From NCBI RefSeq assembly GCF_003287975.1, contig NZ_QMKQ01000007.1, forward strand, positions 82,516-146,515: a DNA stretch of 64,000 nucleotides. Reading direction: 5' to 3'. Shown in pieces: positions 48,786 through 56,797 of this stretch (position 1 is the stretch's first letter; each line of letters opens with the position of its first letter). The notes beneath the pieces are model-generated. The model did not search any database. It worked only from the letters and a program-made list of their open reading frames with translations, and was not told the origin of the DNA. Position numbers and translations under genes: made by a program. Source of the DNA: Arthrobacter sp. AQ5-05 (lineage in GTDB: Bacteria > Actinomycetota > Actinomycetes > Actinomycetales > Micrococcaceae).

Positions 48786-49097
48786 CTAGGCGCTTTCCCG
48801 GTAGGCCTCGGGCATGCGGATGATGCGCCAGCGGCCGGTATCGGCCTGGCGGGAAACCTCGAAGGTGCGCAATGGGCCCACGCCGGCGAGCTTGACCTGC
48901 AATTGCCAGACTTCGTAGTCCACGAGCCCCGGGCCGCGGCCGCGTTCGGCACGCAGCTCCTCGGTCCACCAGTTGCGCCGCTCGAACCAGCGCACCGGTT
49001 CGGCCGCGAGCCTGTACTCGCGACCCTGCCAGCGCATGCGGATCGGCACCCCCGCCGGTGTGCAGTCAACCTCGATCGACTGGGTAAAGATTCCCAT
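48786..49097 (-). CDS. DUF6504 family protein
   Basis: The 103-residue protein (MGIFTQSIEVDC..., WQGREYRLAAEPVRWFERRNWW, RGRGPGLVDYEVWQLQVK) matches a small actinobacterial family found with translesion polymerase genes. Function is unknown. Two near-consensus SOS boxes lie 107-147 nt upstream, hinting at damage induction. A longer in-frame start at 49193 exists, but the added residues look unconserved. Confidence 0.75.
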   Translation of the reverse strand: MGIFTQSIEVDCTPAGVPIRMRWQGREYRLAAEPVRWFERRNWWTEELRAERGRGPGLVDYEVWQLQVKLAGVGPLRTFEVSRQADTGRWRIIRMPEAYRESA

Positions 49098-49203
49098 TCG
49101 CTCGCCACCCTTCCCGTTGCACAAGCGGGCCCGACGCCCTCCCTGCCCCCCAGGGGCATGAAAGGCGGCTGCGGGATGCGCCCGTGCATTCACCAGTTTA
49201 TTA

Positions 49204-49244
49204 GAAACTTTGTTCTAGACAAGATGAGACTAGAACATGCGTAC
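49204..49244. promoter_or_regulatory. Two near-consensus SOS boxes upstream of the DUF6504 gene
   Basis: GAAACTTTGTTC (49204-49215) and GAACATGCGTAC (49233-49244) each differ by one base from GAAC-N4-GTTC. They lie between the DUF6504 gene and the divergent VOC gene, so either could be controlled. The second copy shares its first ten bases with the perfect dnaE2 box. Confidence 0.5.
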
Positions 49245-49305
49245 TACGGTTTGTTGTTGGGGGGGTCCCCTTGAAGCGCTTTCACATGGGCCTATGCTTG
49301 GGTGC

Positions 49306-49746
49306 ATGAGCATAGACACGCCCCCGGCAGTCACCGCGCTGACCCTTGGGGTGCGCGATGTCCAGCGGTCACGCAACTTCTACGTCACGGGCTTGGGTTT
49401 CCGCGAAATCAATTTCATCCCCGGCGAGATCCTGTTCGTCCAGGCCGGACACGGGCTCATGCTTGCGCTGTGGAACGTCGAATCGATGCCCGGCGAATAC
49501 GGGGAAGTCGGGCACGGCCCGCTGGCCCCTCCGGTCTCCCTGGGCCACAACACCACCAGTGTCGCCGAGGTCAACGACCTCTATGCCCGGGCCCTGGCCG
49601 CCGGCGCAACCTCGATCGGTGCGCCAACCACCCGGGAGTGGGGCGGCACCAGCGCGTGCGTGGCGGACCCGGACGGTTTCCGCTGGGATTTCGTGCACAA
49701 TCCGTCCTTCGCCATCGATGACGACGGAACCGTCACCGGTGTCTGA
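49306..49746 (+). CDS. VOC (glyoxalase-fold) protein
   Basis: The 146-residue protein has the VOC pattern TALTLGVRDVQRSRNFYVTGLGF at the N-terminus and ACVADPDGFRWDFVHNPSF at the C-terminus. Its substrate is unknown. The ATPase gene follows after 15 nt, so the two are probably co-transcribed. I chose the ATG at 49306; the open frame further upstream lacks similarity. Confidence 0.85.
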   Translation: MSIDTPPAVTALTLGVRDVQRSRNFYVTGLGFREINFIPGEILFVQAGHGLMLALWNVESMPGEYGEVGHGPLAPPVSLGHNTTSVAEVNDLYARALAAGATSIGAPTTREWGGTSACVADPDGFRWDFVHNPSFAIDDDGTVTGV

Positions 49747-49761
49747 AGACTCCCGCCACCG

Positions 49762-50484
49762 ATGAGGCTCTCCAACTTGCCGATCCGCCGGATCGCCGAA
49801 CGCGAGCTTTCCCCCGCCCCGCGCAGCCAATGGCCCCAGACACTCCCGCCGGTGCGCCAGCTGCTGGACCAGGGCCTTGACTTCGGTGCCGCAACGGTCT
49901 TCGTGGGCGAAAACGGTTCGGGGAAATCCACGCTCATCGAGGCGATCGCCCTGGGTTATGGGCTCTCGGCCGAGGGCGGCTCCACCGGCGCGCAACACAG
50001 CACCCGGGCCACCGAGTCCGGGCTGGAGAAGCACCTGCAGCTGGTGCGGAACATCGGCGCCAGCCGACGCGGATACTTCCTGCGCGCCGAAACCATGCAC
50101 GGCCTCTACACCTATCTCGAAGACAATCCCTCCATGCGGCGCAAGGATCCCGAATTCCACACCATGAGCCATGGGGAATCGTTCCTCGAACTCATCCTTG
50201 ACAGGTTCCGCGAGGGCGGACTATGGGTTCTTGACGAGCCCGAGTCCGCACTCTCTTTCTCGGGTTGCCTGGCCCTGGTGGGCATCCTCAAGGACCTCAT
50301 GGCGCAGGGCGATTCGCAGGTGGTCATGTCAACGCACTCGCCGCTGCTGGCATCCCTGCCCGGCGCGGACATCTACGAGGTCGGACCGTGGGGGCTGCGG
50401 CACAGCGACTGGGACGAGTTGGACCTGGTGACCAACTGGCGCTCCTTCATGAACCTGCCCGAACGCTACCTGCGCCACCTATGA
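49762..50484 (+). CDS. AAA/ABC-type ATPase, standalone
   Basis: The 240-residue protein has Walker A (GENGSGKS, 49-56), an ABC-type signature (MSHGES, 135-140), Walker B (LWVLDEPES, 154-162) and a switch His in MSTHSP (189-194). It has no membrane segments. This combination is seen in small SMC-like or RecF-like ATPases. It lies 15 nt after a VOC gene. There is no toxin, nuclease or reverse transcriptase beside it, so a defence role is not supported. Confidence 0.85.
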   Translation: MRLSNLPIRRIAERELSPAPRSQWPQTLPPVRQLLDQGLDFGAATVFVGENGSGKSTLIEAIALGYGLSAEGGSTGAQHSTRATESGLEKHLQLVRNIGASRRGYFLRAETMHGLYTYLEDNPSMRRKDPEFHTMSHGESFLELILDRFREGGLWVLDEPESALSFSGCLALVGILKDLMAQGDSQVVMSTHSPLLASLPGADIYEVGPWGLRHSDWDELDLVTNWRSFMNLPERYLRHL

Positions 50485-50488
50485 AAAA

Positions 50489-50517
50489 GGTGTGCAGGGC
50501 ACTTGGCCCTGCACACC
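50489..50517 (-). terminator. Rho-independent terminator after the 57-residue gene
   Basis: The 12-bp perfect stem GGTGTGCAGGGC (50489-50500 with 50506-50517) with a 5-nt loop is followed by TTTTT on the minus strand. It also lies 4 nt after the ATPase stop on the other strand. Confidence 0.85.
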
Positions 50518-50534
50518 CGTCAGTCCCCCGGCGG

Positions 50535-50708
50535 TTACTGCCCGGAGTCGGACGGCGCCGCATCAGGGTCGAAGTCCTCGGACAGGGCCCCGCCTTCGCC
50601 CTTCCACTTGGACAGCTGCTTTTCGCTGACTTCGCGTTCGTCGGTGTTGGGTGTCAGGTTGTTCCCGGGCTCTTCGTTTTCGGCCATGTTCCGGTTCTCA
50701 TCACTCAT
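50535..50708 (-). CDS. Small acidic hydrophilic protein
   Basis: The 57-residue protein (MSDENRNMAENEE... to DPDAAPSDSGQ) is acidic and probably disordered; it is not a recognised family. A ribosome-binding site is weak (AGG near the ATG at 50708), but a perfect terminator follows. It lies 80 nt downstream of the DUF1206 gene on the same strand. Confidence 0.6.
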   Translation of the reverse strand: MSDENRNMAENEEPGNNLTPNTDEREVSEKQLSKWKGEGGALSEDFDPDAAPSDSGQ

Positions 50709-50788
50709 GAGGCCTACGCTAGCCGCTTCGCGGGGTGCTGGCCAGCCTTCCTTCGGCCTCCGCGCGCCGCACGAAGCCGCGCAAGCAT

Positions 50789-51610
50789 TCAGTCCATCTT
50801 CGCCAAACGCGACTTGGCGATCTGGAAGAGCCCGTAGCACCCCAGGCCAAAGCCGATGACGACCAACGCGTAAACGCCGAAGGGCTGCGCGCGCAGCGCC
50901 TTGAGCGCACCATCGAGTCCCGTGGATTCCTCGGGGTCCGCCTGGACCGTGGCAACGATGACCAGCAGCCCGACCAGGAACAGGGCCACGCCCTTGGCAA
51001 CGTAGCCGACGACACCGAGCACCAGGGTTCCTTGCCGCAAGGCCTTTGAAGCGGGCAGTCGGAGCCGCTTGGCGAACGACCTCAGGATGCCCCTGGCCAC
51101 AAAGACGATTCCGGTCACGGCGATGCCCGCTCCGATGAGCAGCAAGAGCGCGGAGCCGAAGGGCATGGACATGATGCCGGCCGTGGCGTCGCTGGTGGAC
51201 TGGCTGCTGTCCTTGCGGTTGCCCAAGGCAAAGGAGCCGAACCCCGCGGCGAGCGCGAGAAACACGATGCCTTGGCCGGCTGCGGACAGCTTTTTGCCCA
51301 GCTTCGTCCTTGCCGGGGCGCGGCGGTATCCAAAAAGGACTTCGCTTATCTGCCACAGTCCCAGGGCCAGGCAAGCGGTGCTGCCGATCCACACCAGGGC
51401 GTACCCGGCAGGTTGGGCCGCCAGCTGTGCCATCGCGCCGCTCTGCTCGGCATCCTTGGAATCCCCGAAGGCCAGCCTGACCGCAATGATCCCGACCAGG
51501 ACGTGCAACAGGCCGCTGACGGCAAAGCCGGCCCTGGCGGCAATCACGAATGCCCGGGAATTCGAGGCGTCCTCGGCGGCGTTGGCAACGTCGTTCAGTT
51601 CTTTCTTCAT
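50789..51610 (-). CDS. DUF1206 family membrane protein
   Basis: The 273-residue protein has six predicted helices in three repeated pairs, each starting with a Gly-rich segment (AARAGFAVSGLLHVLVGI, GWGQGIVF..., VLGVVGYVAKGVALFLVG), which is the DUF1206 signature. The function is unknown. The ATG at 51608-51610 follows GGGGGAC. Confidence 0.88.
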   Translation of the reverse strand: MKKELNDVANAAEDASNSRAFVIAARAGFAVSGLLHVLVGIIAVRLAFGDSKDAEQSGAMAQLAAQPAGYALVWIGSTACLALGLWQISEVLFGYRRAPARTKLGKKLSAAGQGIVFLALAAGFGSFALGNRKDSSQSTSDATAGIMSMPFGSALLLLIGAGIAVTGIVFVARGILRSFAKRLRLPASKALRQGTLVLGVVGYVAKGVALFLVGLLVIVATVQADPEESTGLDGALKALRAQPFGVYALVVIGFGLGCYGLFQIAKSRLAKMD

Positions 51611-51943
51611 GCGGGTCCCCCTTGGCTGCGCCCGCTTGGGGAGCTGCGTGTCGATAACGACATCCTGCCATTGTTCGGGCCGGACGCAATATGTTCCCCC
51701 ATCCCCTGACTCGCCGGAGTCAACCACCTGAAGCTTCCGGTCACGGGCCTGGAACGCAGCCGCACCTGGCACGCCCGGTTTTGGGCGGCTGATGGAAATC
51801 GGCAACGAGGGCCACTCCGTCGGGCTGGCCACGCAGCATCCGCACGGAGGACCTGGGCTGGGCCTGTGGCTCGCCCCGAACGAGCACGATCTTCGCTTCC
51901 GCTGCGGGCCATGAGCCCGGCACAACCCACCGCGGCGGGGCCG
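51611..51943. other. Intergenic region without a recognised gene
   Basis: This 333-nt gap lies between the DUF1206 and arfB genes. A short minus-strand frame ending at 51741 has plausible codon use but no start signal or similarity I recognise. The DUF1206 promoter should lie near 51620-51700. Confidence 0.3.
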
Positions 51944-52366
51944 CTACTCGGACGAGGGCCGCTGCCGCTGCGACTTCGTGGCCGAGCGCTGCGACTTCGC
52001 GGCGAGCCGGCGGCGTTGGGAGCCCTTGGTTGGCTTGGTGGCACGCCTGCGCGGCCCATCCGGCGCCAGCGCCGAGGCCAGCATCCCGGCGAGCTTCTGC
52101 AGCGCGATCTCGCGGTTGCGCAGCTGGGAGCGCTGTTCGGAGGCCGAGACGGTGAGCACGCCGGAAACGAGCTTCGGGTCCAGGCGCGAGACCAGTCGCT
52201 CGCGCTGCGCGTCGGTCAGCACCCGGGAGCCGGCGATGTTCCAGGACAGCTCGACGCGGCTGTCCGAGGTGTTTACGTGCTGCCCGCCCGGCCCCGAGGA
52301 ACGCGAAAACCGCCAGTCGAGCTCGGATGCCGGAATCGAAAGCACCGGTGAAATCTCCAGATCCAT
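51944..52366 (-). CDS. arfB: Peptidyl-tRNA hydrolase ArfB (ribosome rescue)
   Basis: ArfB frees stalled ribosomes by cleaving peptidyl-tRNA. The 140-residue protein has the release-factor GGQ loop at 27-29 (SSGPGGQHVN) and a basic C-terminal tail (GPRRRATKPTKGSQRRRLA) that enters the mRNA channel, as in E. coli YaeJ. The start is the ATG at 52364-52366. Confidence 0.93.
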   Translation of the reverse strand: MDLEISPVLSIPASELDWRFSRSSGPGGQHVNTSDSRVELSWNIAGSRVLTDAQRERLVSRLDPKLVSGVLTVSASEQRSQLRNREIALQKLAGMLASALAPDGPRRRATKPTKGSQRRRLAAKSQRSATKSQRQRPSSE

Positions 52367-52460
52367 GCCTCAAGCATCGCATGGTACGGGGCGCGCACAC
52401 CCCCGCGCCGGGCACGGGGCACCCGGTCTCTGCCGGCAGGGCAGGGACCGGGCCGGTAGC

Positions 52461-52853
52461 CTATGCCGGGGCGTGGTCCTCGTGGAGGCACAGGATGTTG
52501 CCGTCGGGGTCCTTGAACCACGCGGCCTTCTCCGATCCAAGAACACAGACGTGGTCGACGGTCTTCAGGTCCGGCAGGTCGTAGTCCTCGAAGACCACGC
52601 CGCGGCCATCGAGGTCGCCGATCGCGTCGGCGATGTCGTTGACCTCGAAGCTGGCTGCGGTGTGGGTGGAAGGCTTCGCCTGCGGATCGCTGAGCAGGGC
52701 CAGGGAACCGGCACCCGCGAGGGTGAAGACAAGGTTGCCGTCCGCGGCCTTGCCCCGGAAGGGAAGGCCCAAGGCCTCCTCGTAGAACTTCCGCGACCGC
52801 TCGGCATCGGTGACGGGAATGATGGTGGTCAATGGGCTGGCTGAAAGTGACAT
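52461..52853 (-). CDS. VOC (glyoxalase-fold) protein
   Basis: The 130-residue protein shows TTIIPVTDAERSRKFYEEALGLPF, DIADAIGDLDGRGVVFEDYD and AAWFKDPDGNILCLHEDHA, a standard VOC domain with candidate metal ligands (C-terminal Glu/His). Substrate unknown. The ATG at 52851-52853 follows GAGGA. Confidence 0.87.
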   Translation of the reverse strand: MSLSASPLTTIIPVTDAERSRKFYEEALGLPFRGKAADGNLVFTLAGAGSLALLSDPQAKPSTHTAASFEVNDIADAIGDLDGRGVVFEDYDLPDLKTVDHVCVLGSEKAAWFKDPDGNILCLHEDHAPA

Positions 52854-53017
52854 GGGGAACCATCCTCGGGTGGAAATCTGGCCCTCCAATTTTACGTCCG
52901 GATCCGCGAAAAGGAGGCAAGAAATCAGGAAAATGGGGGCCCACGCGCGGGGTTTCGCGGCCCGCCGGCACGTCATACACTGGGCGTGCATCCACTATCG
53001 GAAGAAAGCGAGCGGCC

Positions 53018-53206
53018 ATGACCATCCCGCAGCCCCCGGAGCCCCCTGCCCATCCGGTCGAGCCCGGCCGCGTTCCCCCGATTCCGCCGGTGCCGCCCTA
53101 TGACCCGCCGCCGGACCCGGGGCCGTTGCCGCCCCGGCCCGATCCGCAGCACCCGTATCCGCCGGTTGAACCGGACCCGATCGGACCGGTTCCACCGATC
53201 AGGTAG
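53018..53206 (+). CDS. Small proline-rich protein
   Basis: The 62-residue frame starts at an ATG with GAAAGCGAG upstream and is nearly half proline (PPIPPVPPYDPPPDPGP). There is no signal peptide. It is not a recognised family and could be a short disordered linker-like protein. Codon use at the third position is GC-rich as in real genes here, but a chance frame is not excluded. Confidence 0.45.
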   Translation: MTIPQPPEPPAHPVEPGRVPPIPPVPPYDPPPDPGPLPPRPDPQHPYPPVEPDPIGPVPPIR

Positions 53207-53259
53207 GCGCGGCACCAACGACAGCGGGCCCGCTGCGTTTGGTCCGCCGAAGGGTCCGG

Positions 53260-53664
53260 CTACTGGCGCTGCGAGAGCCGGATCAAGTTGCCCGAGGGGT
53301 CCCTGAACGCGCAGTCCTTGGGGCCCCACGGCTGTTCGATGGGCTCCTGGAGGACCTCGGCCCCGGTGGCCCGCACCTGCTCGAAGAGTCCGTCAAGGTC
53401 GGAGGTGGAAAAGACCGTCATCGGCAACACCCCCTTGGTGAGCAGTTCCTGGATGGCGTTGCCGTCGGCCTCCGAACGCCCCGCGTGCGGGTCCGAGAGC
53501 ACGATGCCCAGCCCGGGCTGGGTGTCGGAGCCCAGAGTGACCCAGCGGTGCTCGCCCGAGGCCACGTCGTTCTCCACCTTCAGGCCCAGCCCGTCGCGGT
53601 AGAAGGGAATGGCCGCGTCGACGTCGCTGACGGTGATGTTTGAGTACTGCAATGAAATATCCAT
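53260..53664 (-). CDS. VOC (glyoxalase-fold) protein
   Basis: The 134-residue protein has ISLQYSNITVSDVDAAIPFYRDGLGLKV at the start, FEQVRATGAEVLQEPIEQPWG, and KDCAFRDPSGNLIRLSQ at the end, a complete VOC fold. It lies 93 nt from the divergent acetyltransferase/TetR gene, so the regulator there may also control it. Confidence 0.88.
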   Translation of the reverse strand: MDISLQYSNITVSDVDAAIPFYRDGLGLKVENDVASGEHRWVTLGSDTQPGLGIVLSDPHAGRSEADGNAIQELLTKGVLPMTVFSTSDLDGLFEQVRATGAEVLQEPIEQPWGPKDCAFRDPSGNLIRLSQRQ

Positions 53665-53742
53665 GGCTCAACCATAGGGCCGGTTGCCGAAGGCTTGCTT
53701 CTTGAATCCTGCTCGATGCCAACGAGCCAACCCGACAATTAA

Positions 53743-53756
53743 TGTACGAACGTACA
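53743..53756. promoter_or_regulatory. TetR-type operator upstream of the fused acetyltransferase-TetR gene
   Basis: TGTACGAACGTACA is a perfect 14-bp palindrome ending one base before the start codon. The mRNA is probably nearly leaderless. It is well placed for autoregulation by the TetR domain encoded in the same frame. Confidence 0.6.
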
Positions 53757-53757
53757 C

Positions 53758-54885
53758 ATGGGTGAAAGCGTTTCCGGGGACACCCGAACCAACCGTGAAC
53801 GCATGCTTGCCGGAGAGCTCTACGACGCCTCCGACCCGGAGCTGGTCTCCGAGGCCCGGCGCGCGGTGCGCCTTGCCCACGAGTACGCCAAGATCCACCT
53901 GATGGACGGTGCCGCCGCCCGGCATGTCCTGGTCGACCTCGTGGGGTGCCTGGGCGAGGACGTGGAGATCAAGCCCCCGTTGTTCGTGGATTACGGGACC
54001 CAGCTGTCGATCGGCGAGCGCACCTTCATCAACTACAACCTGACGGCCCTGGATGTCGCCCCGATCAGCATCCGGGCCGGCTGCCTGATCGGCCCCAACA
54101 TCCAGCTGCTGACACCCACCCATCCGCTGGAGCCCGGTGCCCGCCTCGCCAAGCTCGAGGCGGCCAAGCCCATCGCGATCGGCGACAATGTGTGGATCGG
54201 CGGCGGGCCCACCATTCTGCCCGGGGTCACCGTCGGGGACAACAGCGTGATCGGCGCAGGTTCCGTGGTCACCCGGGACGTTCCGGCCAACGCGTGGCGG
54301 TGGGCAGTCCCGCCCGCGGTATCAAGAACCTCGAGGTCCTCGGTGTCCACCCGCAGGGTCGATCCGGACCGCCGCGAACGCATCATCTACTGCGCGCTGG
54401 AGCTCATTGCCTGCCAGTGCGTGGCCGGCACCTCGCACCGCAAGGTCGCTGCGCTCGCCGATGTGCCGCTGGGATCGATGACCTACCATTTCTCCGGCAT
54501 GGACGAGCTGCTCGAGGCGGCCTTCACGCGCTTTGCCCGTGAGGTCGGCGAGCGCTTCGCCGCGCGGCTTGCCGGTGGGCTTTCCGGCGCGGAGCTGGTC
54601 TCTGCGTTGGTGGAGCTGATCCATGACGATGTGCTGGATTCCGGCCGCTGCCTGGTTCTCACCCTAGAGCTGTACACCCTGGCGGCGCGTAATCCGCGCT
54701 TCAGGGACATCACGCGGTCCTGGCTCGAACTCAGTGCCCGGTCCCTGGAACGCCACATGGATGCGCCAACGGCGCACCAGGTTGATGCGCTCATCGAGGG
54801 GCTCCCCATCCACCGCGCCCTGGGCACCGCACCTCCGACGCGGAAGCTGACGGCCGAGGCGGTGGGCAAGATCCTGGGCGCCTAG
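53758..54885 (+). CDS. Fused hexapeptide acetyltransferase and TetR regulator
   Basis: The 375-residue frame joins two families. Residues 1-179 are a sugar O-acetyltransferase with left-handed beta-helix repeats (catalytic H122 in LTPTHPLEP, GVTVGDNSVIGAGSVVTRDVP). Here the family's C-terminus (VAVGSPARGIKNLEVLGV) lies in another frame, after one missing base near 54294. From residue 196 the frame is a TetR regulator (DRRERIIYCALELI, GTSHRKVAALADVPLGSMTYHFSGM), which could start alone at the GTG 54343 with GAGG upstream. So the fusion is probably secondary. A palindromic operator sits at the start. Confidence 0.7.
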   Translation: MGESVSGDTRTNRERMLAGELYDASDPELVSEARRAVRLAHEYAKIHLMDGAAARHVLVDLVGCLGEDVEIKPPLFVDYGTQLSIGERTFINYNLTALDVAPISIRAGCLIGPNIQLLTPTHPLEPGARLAKLEAAKPIAIGDNVWIGGGPTILPGVTVGDNSVIGAGSVVTRDVPANAWRWAVPPAVSRTSRSSVSTRRVDPDRRERIIYCALELIACQCVAGTSHRKVAALADVPLGSMTYHFSGMDELLEAAFTRFAREVGERFAARLAGGLSGAELVSALVELIHDDVLDSGRCLVLTLELYTLAARNPRFRDITRSWLELSARSLERHMDAPTAHQVDALIEGLPIHRALGTAPPTRKLTAEAVGKILGA

Positions 54886-55295
54886 TACCGGGGCGTCCTG
54901 GTGCTCTTGGGGCGGGTGACCGACTTGGCGATGCAGGCGGGCATGGCTTCCACCGCTGCATGTTCCCGGTTGCGGTAGCCGCTGGGGCTTTCCCCGGTGA
55001 TCTGGGTGAAGCTGGTGCTGAAGGAACCCAGCGAGGTACACCCCACCTCCATGCAGGCGTCGGTGACGCTGGCCCCGGAGCGCAGCAGCGCCATGGAACG
55101 CTCGATGCGCCGGGTCATCAGGTACGCGTAGGGGCTCTGTCCGTAGGCGGCCTTGAACTGCCGGGAGAAATGCGCCGGGGAGATGAGGGCCTTGGTCGCC
55201 ATGGTGGGTACATCCAGGGGTTTCGCGTATTCGCGGTCGATCATGTCCTTGGCCCTGCGCAGGGCGGTGAGCGTTTCAAGCTCGGATTGCTTCAT
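54882..55295 (-). CDS. AraC-family transcriptional regulator
   Basis: The 137-residue protein is a bare AraC-type double helix-turn-helix (RRAKDMIDREYAKPLDVPTMA, HFSRQFKAAYGQSPYAYLMTRR, SVTDACMEVGCTSLGSFSTSFTQ) without a sensor domain. Members of this size often regulate a neighbouring VOC gene. Its 3' end overlaps the convergent TetR frame by 4 nt. Confidence 0.88.
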   Translation of the reverse strand: MKQSELETLTALRRAKDMIDREYAKPLDVPTMATKALISPAHFSRQFKAAYGQSPYAYLMTRRIERSMALLRSGASVTDACMEVGCTSLGSFSTSFTQITGESPSGYRNREHAAVEAMPACIAKSVTRPKSTRTPRY

Positions 55296-55363
55296 GGATT
55301 CGAGGTTATCAGCGCTTCCCCGACACGACATGGCAACCCCTCGAGCCGCCGGCCACAGGGGCC

Positions 55364-55658
55364 ATGGATCTTCGTGGCGTTGGCAACCACCCGGCAGCGC
55401 ATGACCCCGGCCCGGCTGCAGGGCCGGGCCGCAGATGCGACCATTCTGGTGCTGAACGTGCCGCAACTGGCCTCGATCGCGGCGGGCGCACTTCTGGTGG
55501 CGGTGGTGGACAACCGCTGGCTGATGCTCGTGGCCGGTGTGGTGGTCGCTGCCTGCGCGCTGGCCATGCTGCGGCGCGGGCACACAACTGTGCCCGGTGC
55601 CGAGATGCAGGATTCCACTGCCGCGGCAGGACCCGAAGAACAGCAACGCCCCCGGTGA
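55364..55658 (+). pseudogene. MFS transporter remnant (C-terminus only)
   Basis: The frame reads WIFVALATTRQRMTPARLQGR, then a transmembrane segment (TILVLNVPQLASIAAGALLVAV, DNRWLMLVAGVVVAACALAML). It matches the end of a major facilitator transporter. The other ten or so helices are missing. Confidence 0.55.
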
Positions 55659-55670
55659 ACCCGTAGCCCG

Positions 55671-56240
55671 CTACCCGGTGACGGTGCGCACCACCCGTGC
55701 GGGGGAACCCACCACGACGGCTCCGGCCGGCACGTTCCTGGTGACCACGGCGGCGGCAGCCACCACGGCGTCGTCCCCGATGCTCACCCCGGGCAGGATG
55801 GTGGCATTGGAGCCGATCCACACGTTGCGACCGATCACCACGGGGGCCGGATGCATGTCGGCGCGCTGGCCGGGGGCAAGGTCGTGGTTCAGCGTCGCGA
55901 TCACCACGTTGTGCCCGATGAGCGTGTCATCCCCGATGGTTACCCCGCCCTGGTCCTGGAACTTGCACCCGGCGTTGATGAAGATCCGCTTCCCCAGGGT
56001 GATGTTCCTTCCGAAGTCGGCGTTGAAGGGCGGGAAGAGGGTCACGGATTCATCCACCGGTTTCCCGGTCAGCCGTGAGAGCAGCTCCCGGACCCGCGCC
56101 GGCTCGTGGTACCCGCCGTTGAGCTCGCCGGTGATCCGCAGCGCTTCCTGGCTCACCCGGTGCATGATGCCGTGCAGCGGAGAGTCCCCCGTGATGGTGC
56201 GCCCGGCATCCAGCTGGGCAATCAGGTCGTTGAGTTCCAT
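55671..56240 (-). CDS. Hexapeptide sugar O-acetyltransferase (maltose acetyltransferase-like)
   Basis: The 189-residue protein has the hexapeptide left-handed beta-helix (TIGDDTLIGHNVVIATLNHD, IGRNVWIGSNATILPGVSIGDDAVVAAAAVV), with catalytic H119 and the C-terminal GSPARV. It acetylates a sugar or small hydroxyl substrate from acetyl-CoA. It is a second, intact relative of the fused gene nearby. Confidence 0.9.
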   Translation of the reverse strand: MELNDLIAQLDAGRTITGDSPLHGIMHRVSQEALRITGELNGGYHEPARVRELLSRLTGKPVDESVTLFPPFNADFGRNITLGKRIFINAGCKFQDQGGVTIGDDTLIGHNVVIATLNHDLAPGQRADMHPAPVVIGRNVWIGSNATILPGVSIGDDAVVAAAAVVTRNVPAGAVVVGSPARVVRTVTG

Positions 56241-56360
56241 GGTGTCCTTTCATCCGGGTGACGGCCCAGGAGGCCCGCACCGGGTCAAGCCTTCGAGTCC
56301 AATAAATGCAGGAGCGCGCTGCTCCCGGACCGCGCGGCTCGCATTGCCCGATCCACGCCC

Positions 56361-56792
56361 TTACCGGGTCTGGTTCTTCCCGTTGGACGGTCGGCGGTAT
56401 TTGCCCTCGGCGACGTGTTCGAGCCACCGGGTGCTCTGCGCCGGATCCTCCGCGTTCTCGAGCTTCGCGGGGTGCTCCATGAAGTCTTCCGGCGTGGCGC
56501 CGTGCCAGTGTTCCTCTCCCGCGGGGCAGTATGAAGATTCGCCGGGCATGACTTCCACCGCCGTGCCGTCGCGCATGCCGAACAGGGCGACGCCGCTGGT
56601 CACGTGAAGGGTCTGGCCCTTGGCGTGGGAGTGCCAGGCCGTGTGGGCGCCGGGGGCAAAGCGAACCCGGGCGACGATCATCCCGTGGCCTTCTTCCTGC
56701 GGATAGGCGATGGGGTCCACCCATACGTCACCGGTGAATTGCTCCGGGCCGTTCTTGGTGGTCGGGGCCTTGGGCAGGAATTTGTGTGCCAC
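56361..56792 (-). CDS. Cupin-domain protein
   Basis: The 143-residue protein has cupin motif 1 (WHSHAKGQTLHVTSG) and motif 2 (GEEHWHGATPED), enough for metal binding. It resembles bacterial cupins related to hydroxynitrile lyases or carboxymuconolactone decarboxylase-type cupins; the activity is unknown. It starts at GTG (56790-56792) with AAAGGA upstream, 5 nt after the XRE regulator gene, so the regulator probably controls it. Confidence 0.8.
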   Translation of the reverse strand: MAHKFLPKAPTTKNGPEQFTGDVWVDPIAYPQEEGHGMIVARVRFAPGAHTAWHSHAKGQTLHVTSGVALFGMRDGTAVEVMPGESSYCPAGEEHWHGATPEDFMEHPAKLENAEDPAQSTRWLEHVAEGKYRRPSNGKNQTR

Positions 56793-56797
56793 GGTTT

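Noticed and set aside
49762..50484. A phage defence system built around the ATPase
   Set aside because: No nuclease, reverse transcriptase or other effector lies next to it; the neighbours are a VOC gene and a small acidic protein.
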